A DNA stretch of 64,000 nt from Tropicimonas sp033101155 (GCF_033101155.1 NZ_JAWMPX010000021.1:30982-94981), one strand, 5' to 3'. Shown: positions 1 through 8,809, counted from the stretch's first letter. Translations and numbers: made by a program. The notes: generated by a model not told the origin, from the letters alone.

Positions 1-1
1 G

Positions 2-787
2 GTCAATGCCCGTGATGCCATGCCCGGCGGTGGGACACTCTGCGTGGAGACATCGACCGTTCAGCTCGCTGAGGGCGATTCCGCCTGCGAGGTCCAGGGG
101 CTCGCGCCCGGGCCCTATGTCCGGCTGGTGGTCAGCGACACCGGCAATGGTATTGCGCCGGAAATCCTGCCGCGCATCTTCGAGCCGTTCTTTTCTACCA
201 AACCGCCAACGGCGGGCTCCGGTCTCGGCCTCTCCATGGTGCAGGGCTTCATGGAGCAATCCGGCGGCTCGGTACGGATCACCTCCGAGCCGGACGAGGG
301 AACGGCCGTAGAACTCCTGTTCCGGGCCCAGGACGACGTCGTGGCGGAAGAGACAGTCCAGGAGGAGCCGGTCGAGAGACAGGGCGGCAAGGCCCGGATC
401 CTGCTGGCCGAGGACGAGTATGACGTGCGCAAGGTGCTGGCCCACACGCTCTCCCGTGCCGGCTACGAGCTTGTCGAGGTGCCCTCCGGCGACGCCGCAT
501 TCGAGACTTTCAAGCAATCCCCCGATTTCGACCTGCTCCTGACGGATATCGTCATGCCGGGGTCGCTGCAGGGGACGGACCTGGCATCGGCCATCCGCTG
601 CATGTCGCCCGAGCTTCCGGTGATCTTCCTCTCCGGCTATGCCACCGACAGCGACGAGCGGAAAGCGGCCGAGGAGATGCGCGATATCCGATTGACCAAA
701 CCTGTCGCGCGCAACGAGCTTGTCGCGGCCATCGAGGATTCGCTTGGTCATGGACCCGGCGGGCGGCACGTGAATGGTCTCGGCTGA
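2..787 (+). CDS. Hybrid sensor histidine kinase, C-terminal part (5' end outside window)
   Basis: The reading frame is open from base 2, so the N-terminus lies upstream. The first visible residues are an N-box (VNARDAMP) of a histidine-kinase ATPase domain. They are followed by the G1 box (SDTGNGIAP), an F-box (FEPFFSTK) and a G2 box (GSGLGLSMVQG). A linker of about 20 residues leads to a receiver domain starting near base 390. Its acidic pocket is AEDE, the phospho-acceptor Asp codon is at base 544 (LLTDIVMPG), and the conserved Lys is in LTKPV. The family autophosphorylates and passes phosphate to its own receiver. The sensor region and the His-box are not visible, so the signal is unknown. 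The gene overlaps the next one by 14 bases, which suggests co-expression with that binding protein. Confidence 0.93.
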   Translation, partial: VNARDAMPGGGTLCVETSTVQLAEGDSACEVQGLAPGPYVRLVVSDTGNGIAPEILPRIFEPFFSTKPPTAGSGLGLSMVQGFMEQSGGSVRITSEPDEGTAVELLFRAQDDVVAEETVQEEPVERQGGKARILLAEDEYDVRKVLAHTLSRAGYELVEVPSGDAAFETFKQSPDFDLLLTDIVMPGSLQGTDLASAIRCMSPELPVIFLSGYATDSDERKAAEEMRDIRLTKPVARNELVAAIEDSLGHGPGGRHVNGLG

Positions 788-1757
788 GGCAGTGCCGAAG
801 ATCCTGCAAACCATGCTCCTCGCCGGAGCCCTTGCCGTTCCCTCAACTGTAACCGACGCGCGGGAGCGGGTTATGGTCGGAGAGCCGAGCTGGCTCGGCG
901 CCCGGATCATGGCCAATCTCATCGGGCAGATCGTAGTCGAGGAACTTGACCAGCCGGTTGGCTACGCGCCGCGCGCCAATGCCGGGATCTTCGCGGGGAT
1001 GGACCAGGGCAAGGGCGGGATGGACATCCACCCGGATGTCTGGCTGCCCAATCAACGGTTTTTCGTTGAACTTTATGTCGGGCAGAAGGGCAGCGTCGCG
1101 CTGTCGCGGGGCAGTTACGAAGGCCGCAGCGGATTCTGCGTGCCGACCGTGTTTGCGCAGGAGCATGACATCCGCACCCTCCAGGATCTTGCGGCGCCGC
1201 GGTTGCGCGGCGAGCTTGACGCCGATGGCAACGGTCTGAACGAGATCTGGATCGGTGCCGAAGGGTGGGCCTCGACCTATATCCACAAGGTCAAGATGCG
1301 CGACTACGGCCTGTCGGAGAGCCTGGAATACACGAGCGATCCCGAGCCGGATTTCCTGGCCCGACTGGATGCGCGGCTGGCCGAAGGTGAAGGCGCGGCG
1401 TTCCATTGCTACACGCCCCATTACCAGCAGATCAGCCATGCGCTGACCATGCTGGAGGAGCCGGCCCATGATCCGGACCTGTATCATGTCGTGACCCCGG
1501 ATGAGGACAACGACTGGTTCGAGAAATCCCGTGTTGCTTCCGGCGATCCGGTGAAATCCGTGCATGTCGCCTATTCTTTGCGGCTGGAGGCGGAGTTCCC
1601 CCGCGTGGCGGCTTTCCTGTCGCGGATCGACATGGATGCAGAGGATGTCGCCCGCCTGTCTTACGCGGTCCAGATTGACGGGGTGCCGATCCCGGCGGCT
1701 GTCCGGACCTGGATCGAGGCCAATCCCGAACGTATCGCTGCCTGGCTTGCGCCCTGA
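774..1757 (+). CDS. Glycine betaine/choline-type periplasmic substrate-binding protein (OpuAC family), solitary
   Basis: This 327-residue protein has a hydrophobic export signal around residues 8-30. An OpuAC/ProX-like fold follows, with the opening motif VGEPSWLGARI and the hinge segment DIHPDVWLPNQ. Trp residues in PSW, DVW and EGW are candidates for the aromatic cage that OpuAC proteins use to bind quaternary ammonium ligands. The ATG start lies inside the end of the kinase gene. No ABC ATPase or permease gene adjoins it on the visible side. It could therefore deliver substrate to a transporter encoded elsewhere, or act as a periplasmic sensor subunit for the kinase. The family call is firm; the ligand is inferred. 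Confidence 0.85.
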   Translation: MVSAEAVPKILQTMLLAGALAVPSTVTDARERVMVGEPSWLGARIMANLIGQIVVEELDQPVGYAPRANAGIFAGMDQGKGGMDIHPDVWLPNQRFFVELYVGQKGSVALSRGSYEGRSGFCVPTVFAQEHDIRTLQDLAAPRLRGELDADGNGLNEIWIGAEGWASTYIHKVKMRDYGLSESLEYTSDPEPDFLARLDARLAEGEGAAFHCYTPHYQQISHALTMLEEPAHDPDLYHVVTPDEDNDWFEKSRVASGDPVKSVHVAYSLRLEAEFPRVAAFLSRIDMDAEDVARLSYAVQIDGVPIPAAVRTWIEANPERIAAWLAP

Positions 1758-1792
1758 CGATGGCGCGCCCAGTGGCCGCGTCCTGAAACGAG

Positions 1793-1820
1793 AACGGGCG
1801 GCCTTGCAGGCCGCCCGTTT
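1793..1820. terminator. Bidirectional intrinsic terminator between convergent genes
   Basis: An 11-bp perfect stem (AACGGGCGGCC / GGCCGCCCGTT) closes a 5-base loop TTGCA. It has T residues on the plus side and A residues on the other. It lies between the plus-strand binding-protein gene and the minus-strand ctpA gene, where a shared terminator is expected. Confidence 0.8.
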
Positions 1821-1838
1821 CCGCAAGTTTGCGTGAGC

Positions 1839-3176
1839 TTACTTCGACGGTTCCAGTGCCGAGAGGCCTTTCAGGATGTCGATGGCATAGGCGAGCTGAT
1901 AGTCCTCCTCGCGCAGCGCCGCGGCATCCTCTGCCTTCTGGCGCTCTTCCTCGATCTGGCGCCGTTCATCCTCGGTCAGGCTGTCATTGTCCAGCCGTCC
2001 GCGCAGGTCCGCTTCGGAGCGGGAGAAACGATCCTCCTCCTCTTCCTCGGTTTCCTCATTCGGATCGCGGCGCGGCTGTTCGACGATGATGTCCGGCGAG
2101 ACGCCGAGCGCCTGGATCGAGCGACCCGACGGCGTGTAATAGCGCGCTGTGGTCAGGCGCATGGCCCCGTCACCCTTGAGCGGCATGACCGTCTGCACCG
2201 ATCCTTTGCCGAAGCTCTTGGTGCCGATGACAATGGCGCGGCGGTGATCCTGCAGCGCACCGGCGACGATCTCGGACGCCGAGGCGGAGCCGCCATTGAT
2301 CAGCACGACGATAGGCTTGCCCTCCGTGAGGTCGCCTTCGCTTGCGTTGTAACGATCCCCATCCTGAGGGTTACGGCCGCGGGTGGAGACGATCTCGCCC
2401 TTGTCGAGGAAACCGTCCGAGACCTTGATCGCCTGGGTCAGCAGCCCGCCCGGGTTGTTGCGCAGGTCGATGACGAAGCCGTTGACCTTGTCCATACCGC
2501 CGAGTTCCTCGACCGCCTCTTTCAGCGTCTCCTCGAGATTCGGGTAGGTCTGGTCATTGAAAGTGGTGATGCGCAGCACGACCGTGTCGCCCTGGGTGCG
2601 GGTCCGCACGGCGGTGAGCTTGATCGTGTCGCGAACGATGGTGACGTCGAACGGCTCGTCCACGCCTTGCCGCATCACGGTGATGACGATCTCCGAGCCG
2701 ACCGGCCCGCGCATCAGGTCCACGGCATCGTCCAGCGTCAGGCCGAGCACGCTGTCACCGTCGACATGGGTGATGAAATCGCCCGCCTCGATGCCCGCCT
2801 CGTCGGCCGGCGTGTCGTCGATGGGGGAGACGACCTTCACGAAGCCCTCTTCCTGCGTCACCTCGATGCCGAGGCCACCGAAGGAGCCGCGCGTCTGCAC
2901 GCGCATGTCATCGGCCGCATCCGGCGAGAGATAGCTCGAATGCGGGTCCAGCGAGATCAGCATCCCGTTGATCGCCGCTTCGATCAGCTCGCTCTCGTCG
3001 ACATCCTCGACATATTGCGCCCGGATGCGCTCGAAGATGTCGCCGAACAGGTCCAGCTGTTCATAGATCGAGCTGTTCTTCTCGGCTTCTTGCGCAATCA
3101 GCGGCCCGGCCACCTGCGTCGTCAGAACGCCGCCTGCCAGGATACCGCCAACCGCGGCCATCACGAATTTCTTCAT
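1839..3176 (-). CDS. ctpA: Carboxy-terminal processing peptidase, S41 family
   Basis: This is a 445-residue exported serine protease of the CtpA/Tsp family. A signal or anchor segment spans residues 1-28, a PDZ domain about 95-165, and the S41 core follows. By comparison with E. coli Tsp spacing (25 residues), the catalytic dyad is Ser299 in GSASASEI and Lys324 in SFGKGSVQ. The C-terminal tail is very acidic and probably coiled (EETEEEEEDRF, then Glu/Arg-rich). CtpA proteases trim periplasmic proteins, often cell-wall hydrolases. The gene lies 7 bases downstream of the EnvC-like gene, which fits a role in controlling peptidoglycan hydrolysis. A GAGGATCGG ribosome site precedes the ATG. Confidence 0.95.
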   Translation of the reverse strand: MKKFVMAAVGGILAGGVLTTQVAGPLIAQEAEKNSSIYEQLDLFGDIFERIRAQYVEDVDESELIEAAINGMLISLDPHSSYLSPDAADDMRVQTRGSFGGLGIEVTQEEGFVKVVSPIDDTPADEAGIEAGDFITHVDGDSVLGLTLDDAVDLMRGPVGSEIVITVMRQGVDEPFDVTIVRDTIKLTAVRTRTQGDTVVLRITTFNDQTYPNLEETLKEAVEELGGMDKVNGFVIDLRNNPGGLLTQAIKVSDGFLDKGEIVSTRGRNPQDGDRYNASEGDLTEGKPIVVLINGGSASASEIVAGALQDHRRAIVIGTKSFGKGSVQTVMPLKGDGAMRLTTARYYTPSGRSIQALGVSPDIIVEQPRRDPNEETEEEEEDRFSRSEADLRGRLDNDSLTEDERRQIEEERQKAEDAAALREEDYQLAYAIDILKGLSALEPSK

Positions 3177-3183
3177 CCGATCC

Positions 3184-4305
3184 TCATTCTCTTGCCGTCA
3201 CGGCGAACCATGGGGCCGGGTCTACCGGCTCTTCGCCCTGTCTCAGCTCTATATAAAGCGTCTCATCGCGCCCGGCGCCACCACTCTCTTGCCCGGGCAG
3301 AAGAAACTCGCCCGAAGCGGCCTCGCCCATCAGCCCGAGTGCCGCACCAGCCTGCACAACCTCGCCGGGCCCACCATAGACATGTCCCATCCCCGCAAGC
3401 ACCAGCAAAATGCCGTCAGAGGGCTCAAGAATCATCACATTTCCGTAGTCCAGCAGGGGTCCGACATAGCGGATCGTGCCCTCGGTGGGCGCTGTGACCA
3501 ATGCGCCGGGACGGGTGGCCAGCAGCAGGCCGGGGCGGGCGATGCCGGCTGCGTCCGGCTCGCGGAAGCCGCGCAACACGATCGCATCGACCGGCAGGGC
3601 CAGCTCGCCCTTGAGGTCGGTGAAGCCGGCGAGGTCGGCGATGCCGGGGCCGAGCTCCCTCAATCCCGCCGTGAAACCACCCAGCGAATCGGCGGTCTCG
3701 ACCAGGTGACGCATGCGATCGGGGTCGGACGTATAGCGCTTCGGCAGATCCGTGCGGTCCGCCATGGCCTGGGAAAGTGCGGTGCGTGCCTGTTGGGCGC
3801 CGAGCATCCCTTCCTGCATCTGGTTGGCCGCGCTCTGTTGCAGGGCGCGCAGCATGGCGAGCTTTCGAAGTTCATCGCGCAGCGCATCGGCGCGGGCTTG
3901 CAGCTCCGGCGCGATATCGGAGGCGATCATGCCGGAACGGGCGGTGCCCAGCGGTCCGGCGGGGTGCAACAGCAGCAACGGCGCCGGCGAACGGCCCATC
4001 GTGGTCAGCGCGCCCAGCAGCCGCGAGACATCCTCGTCCCGCGCGGCAAGCTCGGCTTCCAGGATTCGCTCCTCGCGTGCAGCCAACCGCATCCCCGACC
4101 GGAGTGCGGCCAATGCTTCCTCGTAAGCCTGCACGGTCGAAGTCAGTGCGCGGACCCGGTTGCGCGCGCCCCCGGCTTGCTCAAGCGAACGGGCAGCTTC
4201 CTCAAGCTGGGAGACTGCCCGGTCTGCGAGATCTGACGGGTCTGTCTGGGCGCTTGCCGCACCGGGGATCAACAGCGATGCGGCAAGCAGACAGGCTCGA
4301 ATCAT
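3184..4305 (-). CDS. EnvC-like murein hydrolase activator with degenerate LytM (M23) domain
   Basis: This 373-residue exported protein has a signal peptide ending near ASAQ (residue 20). A long alpha-helical, Ala/Leu/Glu/Arg-rich coiled-coil stretch (about 25-220) follows, then a C-terminal M23/LytM-like beta domain (about 265-370). The usual zinc ligands of M23 peptidases are absent: the HxxxD region reads VTAPTEGTI, the position of the conserved DHG reads EPSDG, and the final HxH is replaced by YIELR. EnvC-type proteins with such sites do not cut murein but activate amidases. The start codon overlaps the end of gpmI by 4 bases (ATGA). Activator function is inferred from family and context. 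Confidence 0.82.
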   Translation of the reverse strand: MIRACLLAASLLIPGAASAQTDPSDLADRAVSQLEEAARSLEQAGGARNRVRALTSTVQAYEEALAALRSGMRLAAREERILEAELAARDEDVSRLLGALTTMGRSPAPLLLLHPAGPLGTARSGMIASDIAPELQARADALRDELRKLAMLRALQQSAANQMQEGMLGAQQARTALSQAMADRTDLPKRYTSDPDRMRHLVETADSLGGFTAGLRELGPGIADLAGFTDLKGELALPVDAIVLRGFREPDAAGIARPGLLLATRPGALVTAPTEGTIRYVGPLLDYGNVMILEPSDGILLVLAGMGHVYGGPGEVVQAGAALGLMGEAASGEFLLPGQESGGAGRDETLYIELRQGEEPVDPAPWFAVTARE

Positions 4306-5831
4306 TTGTCGATCAGGCTTTCGCCGGTCATCTCGGCCGGCTGCTCGATTCCCATCAATTCGAGGATCGACGGCGCCACATCGGCCAGACGACCGTCATG
4401 CAGCTTTGCCCCTTCGGGGCCGTTGAAGAGGATGACCGGGACGAGGTTCGTCGTATGGGCGGTATGCGGGCCACCATCCTCGGCAAACATCGTCTCGCAA
4501 TTGCCGTGATCGGCGATCACGATCATCGATCCGCCAACCTTCTCCAGCGCCTCCGTGACCGCGCCGAGACCGGCATCGACCGCCTCACACGCCGCCTTCG
4601 CGGCAGGCAGCGAGCCCGTGTGGCCGACCATGTCCGGGTTGGCATAGTTGGTCACGATCATGTCGTAGCCGGCTTCGATTGCCTCGACGAATTTCGCCGT
4701 CACCTCGGGGGCCGACATCTCCGGCTGCAGGTCATAGGTGGCGACCTTCGGCGATTTCGGCATGAAGCGGTCCTCGCCCTCATAGGGCGTCTCGACGCCG
4801 CCATTGAGGAAGAAGGTCACGTGCGGGTATTTCTCGGTCTCGGCGAGGCGGAACTGAGTCTTGCCTTGCTTGGCGACCCATTCGCCCAGCGTGTTGATGA
4901 TCTCCTGCGAGGGAAAAATCACGTCCATATACTCGTTATGCCTGTCCGAATACTCGACGATGCCGCAAATCGCGCCCCAGGTCGGGCGGGCGGAGGCGTC
5001 GAACTCGGCAAACTCCGGATCGGCAAGCGCTGCGAGGATCTCGCGGGCGCGGTCGGCACGGAAGTTGAGGAACAGCAGGCCGTCGCCATCCTTGGGCTGG
5101 ACGTAACCGGCGATCCTGGTGGCACCGATGAACTCGTCCGTCTCGCCGCGCTCATAGGCAGCCTCGCAGGCGGCCGCACCGGTTTCGGCGTCGAACTCGG
5201 CCTTGCCGGCGGTGAAAAGGTCGAACCCTTTCTGCACCCGCTCCCAGCGATTGTCGCGGTCCATTGCCCAGTAGCGGCCAACCACGCCGCCAACCTTCGC
5301 GCCTTCCGGCAGGTCGGCTTCGAATTTCGCCACCTGTCCGGCGCCCGATTTCGGTGCCACGTCGCGGCCGTCGGTCAGCGCGATGATCTGCACCGGGACG
5401 CCAGCCTCGGCGATCACGCGGGCCGCCTCGACGATATGGTCTTGATGCGAATGCACGCCGCCCGGCGAGACGAGGCCGGAAAGATGGGCGGTGCCGCCGG
5501 TCTCTTTCAGCTTGGCGATGAAGCCTTGCAGGGCTTCCTTCTTCGGAAAAGAGCCGTCTTCGATGGAGAGGTCGATCTGGCCGAGATCCATGGCCACGAC
5601 GCGGCCAGCGCCGATATTGGTGTGGCCGACTTCCGAGTTGCCCATCTGGCCGGTCGGCAGGCCGACATCATTGCCGAAGGTGATCAGCGTTGCGGTCGGG
5701 CAGGTTGCGACCATCTTGTCGAAAGTCGGGGTGCTGGCGAGGACGGGCGAATTGCCTTCCTCTTCCGGCGGCTTGGTGCCAATGCCCCAGCCATCGAGGA
5801 TGCACAGAACGACAGGTTTGGGAATGCTCAT
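4302..5831 (-). CDS. gpmI: 2,3-bisphosphoglycerate-independent phosphoglycerate mutase
   Basis: This cytosolic glycolytic enzyme (509 residues, normal for GpmI) interconverts 3- and 2-phosphoglycerate using manganese. The N-terminal metal Asp is in CILDGWG (D13), and the phosphorylated Ser is S66 in GNSEVGHTNIG. The conserved TNYANPDMVGHTG and ADHGNCE metal-binding segments are present near the C-terminus. A strong ribosome site (AAGGAG) precedes the ATG. It is the first gene of a minus-strand operon gpmI-envC-ctpA, an arrangement common in Alphaproteobacteria. Confidence 0.97.
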   Translation of the reverse strand: MSIPKPVVLCILDGWGIGTKPPEEEGNSPVLASTPTFDKMVATCPTATLITFGNDVGLPTGQMGNSEVGHTNIGAGRVVAMDLGQIDLSIEDGSFPKKEALQGFIAKLKETGGTAHLSGLVSPGGVHSHQDHIVEAARVIAEAGVPVQIIALTDGRDVAPKSGAGQVAKFEADLPEGAKVGGVVGRYWAMDRDNRWERVQKGFDLFTAGKAEFDAETGAAACEAAYERGETDEFIGATRIAGYVQPKDGDGLLFLNFRADRAREILAALADPEFAEFDASARPTWGAICGIVEYSDRHNEYMDVIFPSQEIINTLGEWVAKQGKTQFRLAETEKYPHVTFFLNGGVETPYEGEDRFMPKSPKVATYDLQPEMSAPEVTAKFVEAIEAGYDMIVTNYANPDMVGHTGSLPAAKAACEAVDAGLGAVTEALEKVGGSMIVIADHGNCETMFAEDGGPHTAHTTNLVPVILFNGPEGAKLHDGRLADVAPSILELMGIEQPAEMTGESLIDK

Positions 5832-6371
5832 CGGGAGGTCTCCTTGGTTGCCGCTTTCCTAGTGCTGTTAGCGCTCGATTGAAACGGAAACAGCGCCGCA
5901 GGGCGGGCAATGCGCGATTTCGCGCGGTGCATGGCTTGGATCTGGGCGTTGGAGCGGGGGAGGTCCCGTTCAAGTGTGGGGAATGCAAGGGAGAGTAGAG
6001 TCTGCGGACGTTTGGTTTGCGCACTGATTGGCACGGAATCAAGCCGAAGGCGCCGTGCCAGCGCCTGCCCGTCCCGGCGGGCTGGCGCTTTGCTGCCCGC
6101 GCGCAACGCTCTAATCTCTTTCGGACTTGGCAGGGAAAAAGTGCGGACCTCAACTGTTGCAGCGCCACCCCACGGGCAGGTCTTGGCACGGCTCTGGTTG
6201 CGCATTTTGCGATTGCAGCGAACGGCAACACTATCCGCAACCCTGACCTTGCACTCGGATGCTTGCCCCAATCGGCTCTGTCTCTGCAGCGACGCTATGG
6301 CGCTTGCAACCTGTACGGGCTTGGATCACTACGCGACCATGCAAGCTCGGCTCTGAACAGGAGACAGATCC
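5832..6371. other. 540-base intergenic region between divergent gpmI and the PfkB kinase gene
   Basis: This region carries no convincing gene. It must contain the divergent promoters of gpmI and the kinase gene. It also contains one copy of a dispersed hairpin repeat (6003-6065, listed separately). Short open frames across it overlap the repeat, lack good ribosome sites, and show no recognisable protein family. Confidence 0.6.
6003..6065 (+). repeat. Dispersed hairpin repeat, copy A
   Basis: This 63-base element occurs again in inverted orientation at 8810-8872. The first 13 bases and last 26 bases (6040-6065) are identical in both copies, and the 24-base middle is equally long. It can fold through GGCACGG (6030-6036) and CCGTGCC (6053-6059). 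Confidence 0.8.
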
Positions 6372-7328
6372 ATGGCGAACCTTGCGCGAATTGCCACCGT
6401 CACGTTGAACCCGGCGCTGGACCAGACCGCCCAGGCAACCAATTTCCACACCGGCCGGGTCAACCGCGTCACCTCCGAACATGCCGATGCCGGCGGCAAG
6501 GGGGTGAATGTCGCCTCGTTCCTCTCCGCCTATGGCTATCCTGTCGTCGCAACGGGGCTGCTCGGGCGTGCCAATCTCGAACCCTTCGAGGATCTCTTTG
6601 CGGAGAAGGGTATCACCGACCGTTTCGTCAAGGTGCCGGGCACCACACGGGTCAATGTCAAGCTCGTCGACCGGATCCGGGAGTTGATCACCGAGATCAA
6701 CTTCCCCGGGATTACGGCCGATGCCGAGAGTGTCTCTGCTGTGATGGAGACTGTTCTTGCGCTGGCCGATGACGGTGTCAGGTGGTTCGTTCTCTCCGGC
6801 AGCCTGCCGACGGGCGTGCAGACGGATACCTATCGTCAGATGGTCGAGCAACTGAAGGCCAGGGGCTGCAAGGTCGTGCTCGATACCAGCGGCATCCCCT
6901 TTGATCGCGCGCTCTCCGCGCGACCTCATGTCGTGAAGCCGAATATCGATGAGCTTCAGGAAGTTGTCGGCTCCTCGCTGGGCACGCTGGAGGAGATCGT
7001 CACGGCGGCGCGGGCGTTGGCCGATGGCGCGATAGAGCTGTCGGTGGTCTCGATGCGCGACCGGGGTGCTCTCTTTGTCACCTCCGAGGCCGCCGTCCTG
7101 GCCGTGCCGCCCAAGGCGCGGATCGTCTCCACCGTGGGCGCGGGCGACGCCATGGTTGCCGGTATCACTCATGGGCTACTCTCCGGCCTCTCGCTGCCCG
7201 AGATCGCGCGGCTTTCGACCGCCTTCTCCCTCGGCGCATTGGGCGAACTTGGCCCGAACATGCTGCCGAAAGAGGATATCGAGGCTTTCGCGGAACTGGT
7301 CGAGGTCACCGAGCTCAAGATCGGCTGA
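6372..7328 (+). CDS. fruK: PfkB-family sugar kinase, probably 1-phosphofructokinase
   Basis: This 318-residue PfkB/ribokinase-superfamily kinase matches the tagatose-6-phosphate/1-phosphofructokinase subgroup best. It opens with IATVTLNPALDQT, has a DAGGKGVNVA substrate loop, and ends with the STVGAGDAMVAG ATP and catalytic motif, whose Asp is the general base. A GACAGGAGACAG-like ribosome site precedes the ATG. FruK phosphorylates fructose-1-phosphate to the 1,6-bisphosphate. No fructose PTS gene (fruA or fruB) lies beside it, so the physiological substrate could instead be another hexose phosphate. Confidence 0.8.
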   Translation: MANLARIATVTLNPALDQTAQATNFHTGRVNRVTSEHADAGGKGVNVASFLSAYGYPVVATGLLGRANLEPFEDLFAEKGITDRFVKVPGTTRVNVKLVDRIRELITEINFPGITADAESVSAVMETVLALADDGVRWFVLSGSLPTGVQTDTYRQMVEQLKARGCKVVLDTSGIPFDRALSARPHVVKPNIDELQEVVGSSLGTLEEIVTAARALADGAIELSVVSMRDRGALFVTSEAAVLAVPPKARIVSTVGAGDAMVAGITHGLLSGLSLPEIARLSTAFSLGALGELGPNMLPKEDIEAFAELVEVTELKIG

Positions 7329-7336
7329 AGCGCCGC

Positions 7337-7498
7337 TCAGCGCGCGCCGCGCCCGATCCCGGCTTGCACCACGCAGTCGGCAGTGGCCGTGTGGCAGTCA
7401 GGCGCCTTGGCGCCAGCCGGGTCGCATTGAACGGTGAGGCCAACGGCGATCGCGATGGCGAGGAGGGTCGGTTTCACATTGGACGCAAGTGCTTGCAT
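7337..7498 (-). CDS. Small hypothetical exported or membrane protein (53 aa)
   Basis: A short ORF has a good ribosome site (AAAGGAGCCCAAC) just before its ATG at 7498. Longer upstream starts lack one. It encodes one hydrophobic helix (about residues 9-27, TLLAIAIAVGLTVQC). A short tail with two Cys follows (DCHTATADC). The residue pattern before the first Cys does not fit a lipoprotein box. It converges with the kinase gene. Function is unknown; the call rests on the ribosome site and the signal-like helix. Confidence 0.5.
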   Translation of the reverse strand: MQALASNVKPTLLAIAIAVGLTVQCDPAGAKAPDCHTATADCVVQAGIGRGAR

Positions 7499-7689
7499 GT
7501 TGGGCTCCTTTCGTTGCTCCGCATCTTTCGCAGGCATAAGGATCATCCGCAACTCAAGCAGCCGTGACCTCACGCGGGGTTGAAACCTGTTTCACTCTTT
7601 CCCCCGCGCACGCCCGCGTCTACCGTCCGCGTCATGAGACAGAATGACGAAATGATCCCGGCGGGCCCGCTGCCCGAGAAGGCCACCTG

Positions 7690-8412
7690 ATGCGCATCGC
7701 GATGTGGTCCGGACCGCGAAACCTTTCCACGGCGATGATGTATGCCTTTGCCAATCGGGCGGATTTTGCCGCGGTCGATGAGCCCTTCTATGCGGCCTAT
7801 CTCGCGGCGACCGGGTTGGAGCACCCGATGCGAGCGGAAATTCTCGCCGCCCAGCCGAAGGACCCGGCGGATGTGGTGGCGCAGCTCACCGGGCCGCTTC
7901 CCGCCGACAGGCCGCACTTCTACCAGAAGCACATGACTCATCACGTCTTTGCCGGCATGCCTTGGGACTGGATGGACGATATGGTCAATCTCTTCCTGAT
8001 CCGCCACCCGGCGCGGGTGATCGCGAGCTATGCGGCGAAGCGGGAGAACCCGACACTGGATGATATCGGCTTCTGGCAACAGGCGGACCTGTTCGATCAT
8101 GTCGAGCAGGTGCATGGCAAGGCCGTCGTGGTGGACAGCCATGATATCCGCGAGGATCCCGAAGGGATGCTGCGGGCGCTCTGCGCCGAGATCGGGCTGG
8201 ATTTCGACCCCGCCATGTTGTCCTGGCCCGCGGGCGGGAAAGCTTGCGACGGCGTCTGGGCGTCGCATTGGTATGGCGCGGTCTGGAACAGCACCGGCTT
8301 TGCCGGACGCGAAGGACCTTTGCCCGAGGTTCCGGTGGCGCTGAAGGGCGTGCTGGACGGGGCCATGCCGCATTACCGACGCCTCGCGGCGCGGGCGTTG
8401 AAGCCGGCCTAG
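7690..8412 (+). CDS. Sulfotransferase-like P-loop protein
   Basis: This 240-residue protein begins with MWSGPRNLSTAMM, a 5'-phosphosulfate-binding P-loop of the sulfotransferase superfamily. It has a second nucleotide-binding segment (FLIRHPARVIASY) near residue 100. This subgroup is often found alone or fused to class IV aminotransferases, and its acceptor is not established. The start is the ATG following the GCCACCTG segment, with an upstream GAGAAGG. No neighbours indicate a pathway. Confidence 0.75.
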   Translation: MRIAMWSGPRNLSTAMMYAFANRADFAAVDEPFYAAYLAATGLEHPMRAEILAAQPKDPADVVAQLTGPLPADRPHFYQKHMTHHVFAGMPWDWMDDMVNLFLIRHPARVIASYAAKRENPTLDDIGFWQQADLFDHVEQVHGKAVVVDSHDIREDPEGMLRALCAEIGLDFDPAMLSWPAGGKACDGVWASHWYGAVWNSTGFAGREGPLPEVPVALKGVLDGAMPHYRRLAARALKPA

Positions 8413-8425
8413 GCGCCCGCGACGG

Positions 8426-8713
8426 TCAGCCCTTCAGCAGCCTGCCGAGCTTCATGGCGACGGACGGGTCGCCCCCGACCTTGTTCTTGCCCATCATCAC
8501 GGCGGTCATCGGGTTCAGCTTGCCCTTGACCAGTTTCTCGAGGTTCTCGACGCTCATCTTCAGGGTGCAGGCGGCGGGAAGGTCCTCAAGCGAGACCTGG
8601 CCATTGTCGAGCGTAATCGTGCCGGCTGGTCCACAGTCGAATTTCAGGCTGTCGGTGAAATCGCTCTTCGAGAGGCCCGAACGGATGATGTCGGCGATTG
8701 TGTCGAGGGGCAT
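8426..8713 (-). CDS. SCP2 sterol-binding domain protein
   Basis: This compact 95-residue single-domain protein matches the SCP2 family: an N-terminal helix (DTIADIIRSGL), the strand pair SLKFDCGPAGTITLDNG, an acidic VSLEDLPAACTLKMS segment, and the ending NPMTAVMMGKNKVGGDPSVAMKLGRLL. SCP2 domains bind hydrophobic ligands such as acyl-CoA or sterols. The ATG at 8713 is preceded by GGAGCG at good spacing. Longer upstream starts would run into the repeat at 8810-8872, so they were rejected. Confidence 0.88.
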   Translation of the reverse strand: MPLDTIADIIRSGLSKSDFTDSLKFDCGPAGTITLDNGQVSLEDLPAACTLKMSVENLEKLVKGKLNPMTAVMMGKNKVGGDPSVAMKLGRLLKG

Positions 8714-8809
8714 ATACGCGCTCCATGTGGATTGTTCGTCCGAGCGGTAGGCGAGGGGAGGCTGGGCAGGCAAGCGGAACGCTGCGTTGCGGACAGTGCT
8801 GACCTTCGC

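Noticed and set aside
1833..3497. A 554-codon plus-strand frame across ctpA
   Set aside because: It is antisense to a complete S41 protease and the start of the EnvC-like gene, with no ribosome site or motifs.
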